Positions 52,297-62,597 of a stretch of DNA of 64,000 nt are shown piece by piece. This stretch comes from Cucumis sativus (Eukaryota > Streptophyta > Magnoliopsida > Cucurbitales > Cucurbitaceae). The DNA is taken from contig NC_026655.2 in assembly GCF_000004075.3 (NCBI RefSeq), forward strand, positions 5,208,001-5,272,000. The letters run 5' to 3'. The notes beneath the pieces were generated by a model. It searched no databases. It was given only the letters and a program-made list of their open reading frames with translations, and was not told the DNA's origin. Both the position numbers and the translations under genes were made by a program. The number at the start of each line of letters is the position of its first letter. Position 1 is the first letter of the stretch.

Positions 52297-53953
52297 ATGG
52301 CGACTGAATCCAAGACTGCGACTGAGGAAGTTAAGATTGACCTCTTTGAAGATGATGATGAGTTTGAAGAGTTTGAAATTAATGAAGGTACAATTTACTG
52401 TTATTCATTTGGGAAAAAAAACCATCCCCTTATTTGGACTTATTCACTACTGTTTACAGTGTATACTTGTTTTTCATTTATGGTTGGCCGATGTGGATTA
52501 CTTGCTTGATGTTGCATACAAAATAATGGAAATAAAATAAGGGTCTTCATAGTCTTGTTACTTGCCTTGGCGACAAATATGATCTGCTATAACAGCAATA
52601 TTATTCTCTAGTTTCGATCAGCATACTCTAAGTTTTTATTGTTCTCTCAGGATTATCATTTTATATTATTTCCATCTGATACAATTATAATCACCCATAC
52701 CTTATAATGAGATGGACTTGCATTCTCTACTATTAAACCGATCAATTAAAGAAACTATTAGTTAGAGAAAAAAGATGTGAGAGTTACATGCCTTTTGGCT
52801 TCCGAGGAATGTCCTCACTATCTTTGGGGGTTGGCATTCCCCTGGGCCCTGTTAGGATTTGAGAAGTCTTTATCTTAGAACTCAAGGACAAAGTCATATT
52901 TTGTTCAAGTAAGCACATTGGAAAGTCTTATCTATTAAAGATTTTATGATATTTGGAACGAGACCCATAAATTGAGAAGTCTTTATAATATTAGTGTGTG
53001 CTAAAAAATACTAGGAGTTATTTTTTTGCTAACATGAGCAGTTGAGCTGACATGTACTTGTACTATCAATCTAGAGTTTTGAGGTTTGGCCCCCCACCCC
53101 ACATATTATAAGAGAAAATAAAGTAAAAATAGTAGGGGTATGAGTTTTGGTTGAATATAAGGACATTGGAGGGATGATATTGGTGGAACAAAGTGTAGGA
53201 GAAAGAGACAATCTTTTTGCAGTTCAACCATTTTGAATTGCTGTAAATCAAATGGCCGATATGCATTGATCTTGATACATTTAGGGAAGAAGTAGAAGTT
53301 TCTGTTAAGTAGTTCCCCACTTTTACAGGTGAGGGTGAAAAAGCATGCTCTGCTACTTGATTTGAATCCTCCTATGAGCAATGCAACAGTGTTTTTAGGA
53401 AGGAAATTAGAGTCCTGTGGCAAAGGATAAGGATTTTCTTGTCTAATCTGCCACAATCTAAACCTTTCTTCTTCTTTCAGAATATATGTTGATGTCTTGA
53501 AGTGATGTACTATTAGCACAATAACACCGATGGATCCATTTTTTTGATATCTTTCCCACTGAAAGATCAACTCATAAATGGTAGAACAGCATGACACTCT
53601 GATATATGTGTAATCCTAGAAAATCGGTTATTGTCAGTATTTGTTTCTCGTGGCTTCTTCTTCTTTCCCCCCCCCCCCCCCCCCCCCCCCTACTTCTTTT
53701 TCTTCCTGGTTTTATAGAAATTTTGAGAAATTTGGTTCCAGAGGGGTCATAATCTAATCTGAAACACTCCGTTATCATAGACACTTCTAATATTGTTATG
53801 AATGACCACATCAACTGTGCAGAGTGGGAAATGAAAGAAGAAGGCAAAGAAATTACACAGCAGTGGGAAGACGACTGGGATGATGACGATGTCAACGACG
53901 ACTTCTCTCTGCAGCTTAGAAGAGAATTGGAGAGCAATACCGAGAAGAAATGA
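52297..53953 (+). CDS. DSS1: DSS1/SEM1, 26S proteasome lid subunit
   Basis: Two exons, 52297..52387 and 53823..53953, encode 73 residues, the usual DSS1 length. The protein is almost wholly acidic and disordered. The two conserved binding sites are visible: DLFEDDDEFEEFEINEEWE and QWEDDWDDDDVNDDFSLQL, each with aromatic residues set in Asp/Glu runs, followed by the short helical LRRELE end. DSS1 sits in the proteasome lid, can bind ubiquitin, and also joins BRCA2 and the TREX-2 mRNA export complex. The 1.4-kb intron holds a 23-base C run, a SINE-like relic and an unexplained antisense open frame. The start ATG has a good context (ttcATGGCG). Confidence 0.95.
53030..53130 (+). mobile_element. 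tRNA-derived SINE-like relic in the DSS1 intron
   Basis: The sequence gagcagttgagctgacatgt (A-box-like, with the TGAGCTGACA wording) is followed by gtactatcaatctagagtt, then ggtttggccccccacccc and acatattataagagaaaata. Such an ending (CCCCCACCCCACAT-TATA plus A-rich tail) is common in dicot SINEs. Old and diverged. Confidence 0.4.
53668..53690 (+). repeat. 23-base C homopolymer in the DSS1 intron
   Basis: An unbroken run of 23 cytosines. Such runs are rare in plant DNA this AT-rich and are prone to length error in sequencing and assembly, so the length is uncertain. Confidence 0.95.
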
Positions 53954-55034
53954 GAAGACTTTTTTTTAGTGTCTTGAATGTTTTTATCTTCTAAGATGTA
54001 TGTTTAAGTTAGGTCTTTTGACCCCATTGTGATTTTACGCCGTCTTATATCCTTGTAAATGGTGGTATTATGAACATACTTAGTAGCCTCAAACATCGTT
54101 TTACCTTTTCAGATCAGATGATTGGAAATTTGTGAAACGTTTTGCTCTGAAGAAAACACTGATTATTGTTGTAGCATCTTCTTCTTTTTATTTATTTTTA
54201 TTTTATTTTACTTATCTTCTTTTTTCCCTCAAAGGTCACATATTCAACTTCTTCATCTATTTTATGAAATTGTTTCAATTAAGTTTTCTAGGGCTTCAAT
54301 GGCTCTAAACAAAATTTCACAACAAGCACTTTTGTGGCCATTTATTTCAATAGCTCATCTCAATCAATCTTTTAGCTATAGTTAACACCATTTCTCAAAA
54401 CATTCAAATCATCACTGAGAACCCTTTAAAAGAACATTCTAAGCAACAGTCTTAACAAAATTATGACACTCGACTAAACATGTGCTCTTGATAACAATTT
54501 TTTTAAGCCATCGCTCCTTGTGTTTTCCAAAATGGAGTTTTAGAGCGACGAATCGTATAAAGCAAAACAAAAGATAGGAAAGAAGATTAAGAGAATTAGA
54601 ATATAGGAAAGGAGAATAAGAGAATTTGAAAATACAATTAGCGTCTCATTTGCATGAGATTCTATATAGTTTGTACAACTACATCCTTGAGTTCTAAGAA
54701 TTAAAGAACAAGATCGAAAGAAGAAAAAAAAGATTTTTGACAAAAGCAAAATGCTACAAATACGACGATAAATCCAGTTCCATAAATCCTCAAATCACAA
54801 AAAACTGAAGAAAAATAGTCCACTTTCTTATTCATTACGAAACTGAATAATACAAAACAATAGAAAGAAGTTACAAACAAGAACAATATTCCACAAAAAA
54901 GAGTTCTTCATCTTCTTCTTCTCTTAGCCATACTCTGCAACTTTGTCACTGCAGACGTTGGGGCTTCTTTTGAACGTCGACTTCCTCCGGCCCGGCCACC
55001 ACAATTGGCAGCAAAATCAGAACCATGAACCAAA
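53954..55034. other. Interval between convergent DSS1 and the short ATL gene
   Basis: It holds the 3' flanks of two genes that point at each other. An A/T-rich stretch with short frames only. At about 54905-55010 the sequence is GC-richer (tcttcttctcttagccatac..ctccggcccggccacc) and may be part of the 3' untranslated region of the minus-strand gene. No further gene seen. Confidence 0.5.
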
Positions 55035-55502
55035 TCAATTCAATTGAATCAATGAAATTTTGGGAAGAACAGCAGCAAAAGTTCTACAAATTGGGCAAAT
55101 GGGTTTGTTCAAAAGCCAAGAATCTATACAATGAACATGAAAACTATGATTACAATTAGGCAGCAATCTGCATCTTTCCCCCATTTTGAAATTCTCCAAA
55201 CAAATCACACATTCCATTTCAAAATCCTCCAGTTTGTTGCTGTACTCATAACAAGGAATCTTCTCCAAATCTTCATTTGAAAACCTCTTCATTCCATAAC
55301 TATTGTTATTATTATTATTATCACTTCTCCAAATTCCTTCTTCTCTTAAAGCTCTCCCAACAATACAAACATGAATTACAACTAAAACAGCAATTCCAAC
55401 CACTAACAGAACAGCTGATACAACAATCTCCATAACCATAATAATCTCCACAATATGACAAACCCCTTTTGTTTTGGTTTTCGTTCTATTCTCTAGATTC
55501 AC
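55035..55502 (-). CDS. Short ATL-type RING-H2 E3 ubiquitin ligase
   Basis: One intronless frame of 155 residues. A membrane helix lies at about 25-48 (EIVVSAVLLVVGIAVLVVI). An Asn run sits at 62-67. The RING-H2 finger spans C98 to C139: C98, C101, C117, H119, H122, C125, C136, C139, with the ATL-typical tryptophan in DSWL and Pro after the seventh ligand's I (ICPIC). There is no clear GLD box; the corresponding region reads FSNEDLEKIPCYEY. The start is uncertain: the first ATG gives 23 residues before the helix, while ATGs at codons 22 and 24 (55439 and 55433) would put the helix at the very start, as in most ATLs. A purine run at 55579..55621 (AAG)n is a pyrimidine repeat in its presumed leader. 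Confidence 0.9.
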   Translation of the reverse strand: MNLENRTKTKTKGVCHIVEIIMVMEIVVSAVLLVVGIAVLVVIHVCIVGRALREEGIWRSDNNNNNNSYGMKRFSNEDLEKIPCYEYSNKLEDFEMECVICLENFKMGERCRLLPNCNHSFHVHCIDSWLLNKPICPICRTFAAVLPKISLIQLN

Positions 55503-57221
55503 TCATTTTGGATCTTCAAAAGGAAGAATTTTGTTGGGGTTGAGTTTTAAAGACACACAGAGACAGAGAGACAGAGAGATGAAGAGGAAGAAGAAGAAGA
55601 AGAAGAAAAAGAAGAAGAAGAATTTGATGATGAGTGTCCTTCTGGCTTTTGTCTCATTTGGGGTCCATTTTCACAAATTTTCCAAATTTTATCAAACACC
55701 CTTTTGGAACGGTCTTTTGTTTGGATCATTAGAAAGGAAATTACATATATATTGCAATCACTTCATGCTCAATCTCGTTTAATAATTATTTAGTTTTTGA
55801 AAAATTTAAGTTTACAAACAAACATTGAATCTTTGACTTTTTTGCTTTTATTATCTATTTGTTTCTACCACAACCTAAGTTTTGAAGACTAAAAAAAAAA
55901 AAAGATAGTTTTTGTTTTTTGGATCACATACATATATGTTCTTCAAATTAAAAAGTTGAGAATATTCCATTGTGTTTATGTCTAATAAATTTTTAAACTT
56001 GATTTTATGATTAATAAGCCCTTAATCTAAACAGTATCATATCAAGAGGTTTTTATTTTTCTTTGAAATTTAATCAAATGTAGTGGTAAATTGTATAAAG
56101 ACATTGAAAGACAAGAGGTTCAGCAATGATTGGAATTGTCCTTTTCAAATACAAAATATGAACTTAAGGAGGAGAGAAAAAAGAAAGAAAGAAAAAGAAT
56201 TGGATGCCAAATTGAAGTGCTTCATAGGCCATTGATTTAGTACCATATTCAATAACCCCACATGACATGAATTGATTGGAAATCAAAAACCTCTTTTTTC
56301 TATTAAATATACGTTCTAAATTATTAGGAGAATCTAATCATGTTCATCTGTACAACAAAGTCTTATGATTGAGAGAATCCAATCATATATATCTATATAT
56401 TAATATTGTACAACAAATATTTTTATCGTCTCTTAGGTCATTTAGTGCCCTAAATTATTGAATTTTAATTTCAACTTTTTGTAGTTGTACATGGTTACCA
56501 ATTAGAGGATATTCATTTCCTTTTAATTGTTTTAGAATTTTGAGTGAATAACAATTATTATTTTAGAAACTAAAAAGACTTAATATAATCCTTTTAAAGA
56601 ATCAAACCTTTTTAACTTCCAAGTCAAGACTCTATTTCATACTTGTTCAACTTAGATACATCAATAACTACAAACCTCTAATTAGTTAACATATCCACAC
56701 AAAAACAATCTTAATTAGCATCTTAAATCAGTATGAATGGAAGACTAAATCCTAATTAGTCCTTAAACATTGTTTATGTTTTTACATATCCACATGTTAA
56801 TTAAAATTAAATTCCTAAAATTAGACAAGAAAAATGTTTTTGACTTTGTCTTTAGTCAATAAGAATGATTATCAGTACTCTTTCAGCTATTTACGTTTAG
56901 CCTTAAAAAAGAGTTCCAAACCATTGACATATAAACCAACCAAATTTAGCCACAAATTTCTTCACTCATCTCTTTTACCCACACCTCCATTATATATACA
57001 AACCCACAAAATTTTTCTTTTTTCAACCTTTTTTTTATTTATTAATATCTCAAAAATATTTATTAAAAAAAACCCACAAAAAAAAAAGGAGAAAAACCCA
57101 CCCAGAAAATAGACAAAAAAAAGAAACCTTTCTTTTTCAAGTTTTTCAAACCCTTCTTCTTCACTACTCTTAAAAGGGTTCATTACAAAAGGAAAATAGT
57201 GTTGTTTTGATTTTTGTCACA
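55503..57221. promoter_or_regulatory. Divergent upstream region of the short ATL (-) and SWEET (+) genes
   Basis: 1.7 kb between two divergent starts. On the left, an (AAG)n run at 55579..55621 and a gagacagagagacagagaga tract belong to the presumed ATL leader. On the right, an AT-rich TATA-like ttatatatac lies at about 56991-57000, some 220 bp before the SWEET start, followed by a pyrimidine-rich leader. The middle is AT-rich without a gene. Confidence 0.45.
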
Positions 57222-58416
57222 ATGGTGAATACAGAGACAGCAAGAACAGTGATTGGCATTATAGGTAAAGAAAAAAAGATATCTAATCTTTGTAATTTTA
57301 GATAGACAAAATTGATTGTTATTCTCTTTTTTTTTTTTTTACAGGAAATGTCATATCTTTTGGTTTATTTATGTCACCAATGTAAGCTTATTCTAATCAT
57401 CTCTCTTTATTATATATTGTTAGTTTATTACTTTTTGTTGTGTTGAATTTTTGTGATGAACAAACAATTTTGTATAGCCCAACATTTGTCAAAATAATAA
57501 AGCACAAGGCAGTGGAAGATTTCAAGCCAGATCCTTACTTGGCTACAATTCTTAATTGTGCTATGTGGGTGTTCTATGGAATGCCTTTTGTTCATCCCGA
57601 TAGCATTCTCGTCGTTACTATCAACGGTATCGGTTTTTTCATCGAAGCCGTGTACGTTTCCATCTTCTTTATCTACTCTCCATGGGCCAAGAAAGTAAGT
57701 TTTGAGAGAATAAAGTTTTTAACGTCTAAATTTTTCCTACGGTTTTGTAATTAATTAGGGTTTCTTTTGATGATGTTTTTTTGTGGAAATTTTTTCAGAA
57801 GAAGATGATGGTCATTTTGTTGATCGAAACTATTTTCTTTGCTGTCGTCGTCGTTATTACGCTTCTGGTTTTCCATACCACCACAACTAGAACTTACTTT
57901 GTTGGCATTTTATGTATTATCTTCAACATTGGAATGTATACTTCTCCATTGACTGTCATGGTATTCAAAACTAACTCAATCTACAACAAAAAGCTTTTTT
58001 CTGATACGACGAATATTGAATTTTGTTATATGTATGTGTGTGTTTTTTTTCTCAGCGACTAGTCATCAAAACAAGGAGTGTGAAATATATGCCATTTACT
58101 CTCTCCCTTGCCAACTTTTGCAACGGTATTGTATGGGCCATTTACGCTATTCTCAAGTTCGATCCTAACGTCTTGGTAAGCCATTCGTTTCGTAACCAAT
58201 TTCCATCTAATAACCATTTGATTTTTAGTCTATGATTTATTGATATATATACATACATGTACTGTCATTTTTGTACAGATTCCAAACAGTTTGGGAGCAC
58301 TTTCTGGGTTGATACAATTGATTCTATATGCAACTTATTATAAAACTACAAATTGGGACAGTGACGACTCATCGCGCTCGAAGAGGCCAGAGGTGCAAAT
58401 GACAGATAATGTGTAG
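57222..58416 (+). CDS. SWEET sugar transporter (MtN3/saliva family)
   Basis: Six exons (57222..57264, 57345..57381, 57478..57694, 57799..57960, 58056..58175, 58279..58416) encode 238 residues, all in phase and with the standard SWEET exon plan. Two three-helix MtN3 repeats joined by a linker helix give seven membrane spans. Visible family motifs: [42 protein letters not shown], and the second-repeat [22 protein letters not shown] and [20 protein letters not shown]. SWEETs let sugars move down their gradient across plasma or vacuole membranes. Length and motifs suggest clade II (SWEET4-8), which mainly carry hexoses; the exact member is uncertain. A decayed tandem copy follows at 59128. Confidence 0.95.
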
Positions 58417-59127
58417 TCTTGGGAGAGGTTGAATTGAATACTTAGATGAGGTCGACATGTCGTGTCTAGCAATTTCTTACCCCTCCTTTTGGAGCTTCAT
58501 TATTGAAGGCTCAGCTAAATAAATTACTTGGTGTAATTTTTTTTTCATTCATTGCATCCACATAAATAGCTTTTTGTTTTGCTGTGTACTTCTAATTCTT
58601 TTTCCCCCACACCAAATTTGTTCTCTCTCAATATTCTTTTTGAAATATAGTCTTACTTCATTTCATCAAACTCTTCCATTTAATTTCCCTACTCTCTTCC
58701 ATCCTATGATTGGGATTCGATTTCAATTAATTGTGGCTAACTTTGGTCGTTAATGTTATTGTCTACTCGGATTATTCTTATATCTCGTTATAGTATAGAT
58801 TTTGTTAGATAACTTATTCTCTATTTTTCTTTATCTCCTCCTCTAGCTTTATAATTTGTATCTCTTTAACTACTTTTTTTTTTTTGTTTACTTATTTTCT
58901 CCCTAATCCACTTTAGCACTAATACATGAAAAGATGCATGCAATAGTATTACTATCTCGTTTCGAACAAATACGTGATATCCTCATGAACATTCAGTATA
59001 TCTTTTGGACTTACAAGAAACGTCTACATACGAACAATCAATTTCATTAAAGAATAACAAATAATTTGAAAGGCACCACGCATGATTCAAATGGTTGTAA
59101 CACTAACCATCTTGATTGGACATACCT

Positions 59128-59620
59128 AAAATCTTCTTGATCTATTCCATGGGTCAAGAGAGTAAAGCTAAGCTAAAGACCATAAAAGTTTCTAATTTCT
59201 CTTCTAAAATTTTTCTCTTCGTTGTCATCGTTCAGCTTATCACACTTTTGGTTTCTGACATTACCACAAGTGGATCTTACTTATAAACTTAATTTTCATA
59301 AAAAATAAGAAAATCATCAAACGAGATGAATAAAAATTCATCAAATGCCACATAAAAAAACCCCATCAGTTTAGGAGTATAATTGGTTTCCTTTTGTTTT
59401 CGGCAGATTACGAACAGTTTGGGAGCTCTTTCAGTTGATTTTGTACGCAACTTAATTACAAAACCACTAATCTGGGAGAGGATCATGACGATATGTCGAA
59501 CTCGAAGAAGAAGCCAATGGAGCTGGAAATGAACGACGTGTAGTAATTATGGGAGGTGGATGATGGTGTTTCTTACTTTCTTTTAGAAGCTTCGTGTAAT
59601 ATACAATTCATTGAATCCAT
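59128..59620 (+). pseudogene. Decayed tandem SWEET duplicate
   Basis: Three blocks match the intact SWEET upstream, in order: the end of exon 3 with its donor (59128..59171, ttcttgatctattccatggg), the middle of exon 4 (59208..59282, gttgtcatcgttcagcttat), and exon 6 with its acceptor (59407..59543, acgaacagtttgggagctct to a matching stop). The 3' flank to about 59620 also matches (agcttcgtgtaat, ttcattgaatccatcc). Exons 1, 2 and 5 and the start of exon 4 are gone, and exon 6 has an 11-base net loss that shifts frame relative to the parent. Splice sites are retained, so it arose by DNA duplication, not by retroposition. No protein can be made from it. Confidence 0.9.
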
Positions 59621-61119
59621 CCTTTTCTTTCTTTTTTCTTTTGCTGTGATTTACTTTAAAATTTTTCCCTCTCATTGAAATTATTCTTTATTGGATATTC
59701 AATCCAATTTCAATTTCCCTTTCTCAGTATTCTTTACTTTTCAATTCACATGTTAAATTTATAAAATTAAACTATTATAACCTAAAATTAATTATAATAT
59801 TATTATTTCAAATACTTTTACGATGCTTATAATTATTACCAAAGCAATAAGTTTTGATTTGGATTTAACAAATGGGATATAAACCAAAGTCAATGTGTCA
59901 AAATTGGATGCTAAGGATGAGATAGAAATGTACATCAACCCCATAGTTTTTGAAGGCTTTTTCATTTGCATGCATTAAATGTGGAAGTACCATTGATTAT
60001 AATGGAAACAAAATATGCTTTTTTATATGTCTAATTATTTGACATCAAAGCCCATTTCTTTCGTCAATTTGTTCATGTCTCATTATTATTACATTCATTT
60101 TTTCAACCAATTCACATTTTCTTTAATTTAATATAAATGGTATACATTTTAACTCGTTAAAAATCTATATTGTTTTGATTTATGAACTAAGACTTTAAAA
60201 AAAAAATCAAAAAAAAAAATCTATTTCCTTTATTTACATTTATTTTTTAAAATTTGCATTATATTTTTAATAAATGTTTTAAATATTTGATTAAATGATA
60301 CAAAGGAAAATTAATGGTAAAAAAAAAAGGTTAAAATGAAACCGTGTGATTTTATAAATTGATGTTTACGTCAAACTTCAACCTAAAATTCAGATGAATA
60401 ATCATCATATCAACTTGAAAAATAAGGTGTCCATACTTTTCAAAACATATAGAATATTGATTCTTTTTTATGTCACATTTTCAAAAAAAGAAAACTAAAT
60501 GGTCCTAGAAATCTTAGCATTTATGAAATGGTCCATTTGCATAAGTACTGCTGCCAATTTTATTAAAGGATTAGGCATTTTCTAAAATAGGGTTGGACGT
60601 TGAAATTTCATTATTGAAATGTTGGACACGTTATATATTCAATGTTCATTTAACATATTTGGGTAAGAGCCTAGTTGTGTTACATATATACATTGTACGT
60701 GGACTGCCTCTTTCACACATGAAAATAACAAATTAATCTATTCTAGAGAAGTGTATATTGATTGATTGGAATCAATTTTTCAATATGGTCATGCGTGATG
60801 GAGTGCAAATCGATCGTTGGTCCTTTTGGGGTTGATTAAAGCCTTTGGAATTTTTTACAATGTTGTTTGGATTTTTCTCAAATTGACACCTTTAATCTTT
60901 GGTTGACTGCTTTTGGATTGGTTGATTTTTGGTTGATCATCTCGATTTTTTGGTCTATCATGCTCAACCCTATGTTCATGCATGAGTGAAATATAAGAAG
61001 AAAATATCAAGCTATAGATCCATCGTCTTTAGAATTGTATATCACTAAAACGCTAAAACTCTTAAACTAATATTAAATTTGTCTTCATATATTAGCTTAA
61101 GCTTTTGATTTGGATCGGT

Positions 61120-61340
61120 GATTAGCATCGAATAGGTTAATTTCTAGAAAGATTTTGGTGTTCAAGTCTCTATCACTGTTGTTGTTTCCTCTCCACTTTT
61201 GAGAGGAGTGTTTAGTATAAATAGGTGGCTATATTTGTATATTTGATTAAATACTTATTTTATTCAATGAAAGCTTAGTTTCTGTCTCAATTATTCTTCT
61301 CTCACAAAATTTAACGAAGTTAATTAAGGACTTCTTGCCC
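61120..61340 (+). mobile_element. Possible decayed LTR-like fragment
   Basis: It contains an agtataaataggtggctata TATA-type core at about 61215, then tattcaatgaaagcttag and a TCTC-rich part, then aatttgtggcacaaaatag. This resembles the promoter/leader order of a copia LTR and shares the TATAAATAGG wording with the fragment at 41260. No coding part. The alternative is an orphan promoter. A fossil in either case. Confidence 0.3.
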
Positions 61341-61589
61341 TAATAATTTGTGGCACAAAATAGAAACATTAGTATATTTGCTTTTACATGCTACAAGACA
61401 GAAGTACACTTGTGGTCGACTCATTTGGGGTCAATACTATTCCCCCTTTTTATAAAATATATTAGCAACAATAAATATATTATTTATTTGTTCTTAAAAT
61501 GTTATACCATTACTATATGAATGGACCATGGAAATACAAAATCTTACAATTTTCAACTCTCTCTTGTTCTTTTCTTTTTGGATCTTCAT

Positions 61590-62597
61590 TTAGTTTTGCT
61601 TTTGGTATACCAAATTCATCAATCGTCGTTTTACTCTTGAAGTCTCTATTCCAATCCTCGAGATCTTAGCCTACAAAAATTAAGAAAACGTAATTGAAAC
61701 ATGTGTCTTTGAAATGATTTTTTGGAATGTTTTTATAGACGGTTACTTACTTCGATGTGGAGGGAGTGAAAGACTTTGTTGCCGATAGTGGATAAGCTAG
61801 CGTTGACAACTTGGCCACCTTCCTCTTCAATGACACTAATAATTTGGTGAAGTGTGAAGCTTCTATTGAGGCTACTAATAAGCACTATATGAATAATGTC
61901 ATTACCTAAGTCGTTTATCTCAATTAGAGGCCATGTAACATCATTGACAATGTTATTGGCTTGATTGTGAACATGTGAAGAATGAGTTTGTAATTGTAAA
62001 GCTTGTTTCCTTTTCTCCAAATTCTTCACTCTTTCTTTCAATTCATTTATGTACGTAATCACATAACAAATTTGATTTTGTTGTGATATCAATTCCTGCA
62101 AAACAAACAAATAAAAAATACACGCGTGTACATCCAACACATTAATAGAAAAAAAAAATGATATCTATGTACATATATATCTATATGTTTTAGTACTTCT
62201 TTAATTTGGCTGAATTTTTTTATATCAATCAACTTTTATAACATTCATCTTTTCATTTCTTTTTCTTATTATTACTTATAAGAATTTTAAAAAAAAAAAG
62301 ACTTTAGACTATTCATCGTAAAAGCAACAAAATTGAAAAGAAAAGAGCGTTGAGGATCCAAATAGCTCATATTATGTATCTCATAACCCATATATTGGTT
62401 TTGAGATATATAACAGGTATGATTAGAAAGTTAAGAGAAAGGGAAAGATCAACCTTAGGGATTTTGAAATGGGAGGGAGGAAGAAGATTAAAAAGGTTAG
62501 AGCAGAGAGATTTCATATGAATTCTTCTATTTTTCTCGATAGTCTTACGATCAAGTTTCGAAGAAGAAGAAGTTTCACCATGGGCAAGCTTAGGCAT
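61590..62597 (-). CDS. bHLH transcription factor, bHLH36/118/120/125-like
   Basis: Three exons (62597..62454, 62095..61751, 61670..61590) encode 189 residues. The basic region and helix 1 lie at about 14-42: KLDRKTIEKNRRIHMKSLCSN...LLPP, with Glu21, Arg24 and Arg25 as the expected DNA contacts (EKNRR). Helix 2 follows in exon 2 (QICYVITYINELKERV) and runs into a zipper-like LEKRKQALQ. An ACT-like carboxyl part (IHIVLISSLNRSFTLHQIISVIEEEGGQVVNASLS) and an SRIGIETSRVKRRL end match the plant Ib group around bHLH36/118/120/125. The family regulates transcription in the nucleus; targets are unknown here. Both junctions keep frame. A (TA)n run at 62692..62711 lies about 100 bp upstream and could be its TATA region. 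Confidence 0.92.

Larger units (their letters stand above)
58417..61589. other. 3.2-kb interval with a SWEET pseudogene and an LTR-like fossil
   Basis: Between the SWEET stop and the 3' end of the bHLH gene. It contains the decayed tandem SWEET copy (59128..59620) and a probable LTR-like fragment (61120..61340). The rest (59621-61119) is AT-rich with no recognisable gene. Confidence 0.6.

Noticed and set aside
57440-58235. Separate small proteins over the SWEET exons
   Set aside because: They are single exons with intron read-through; the six-exon model keeps frame and restores the full family sequence.
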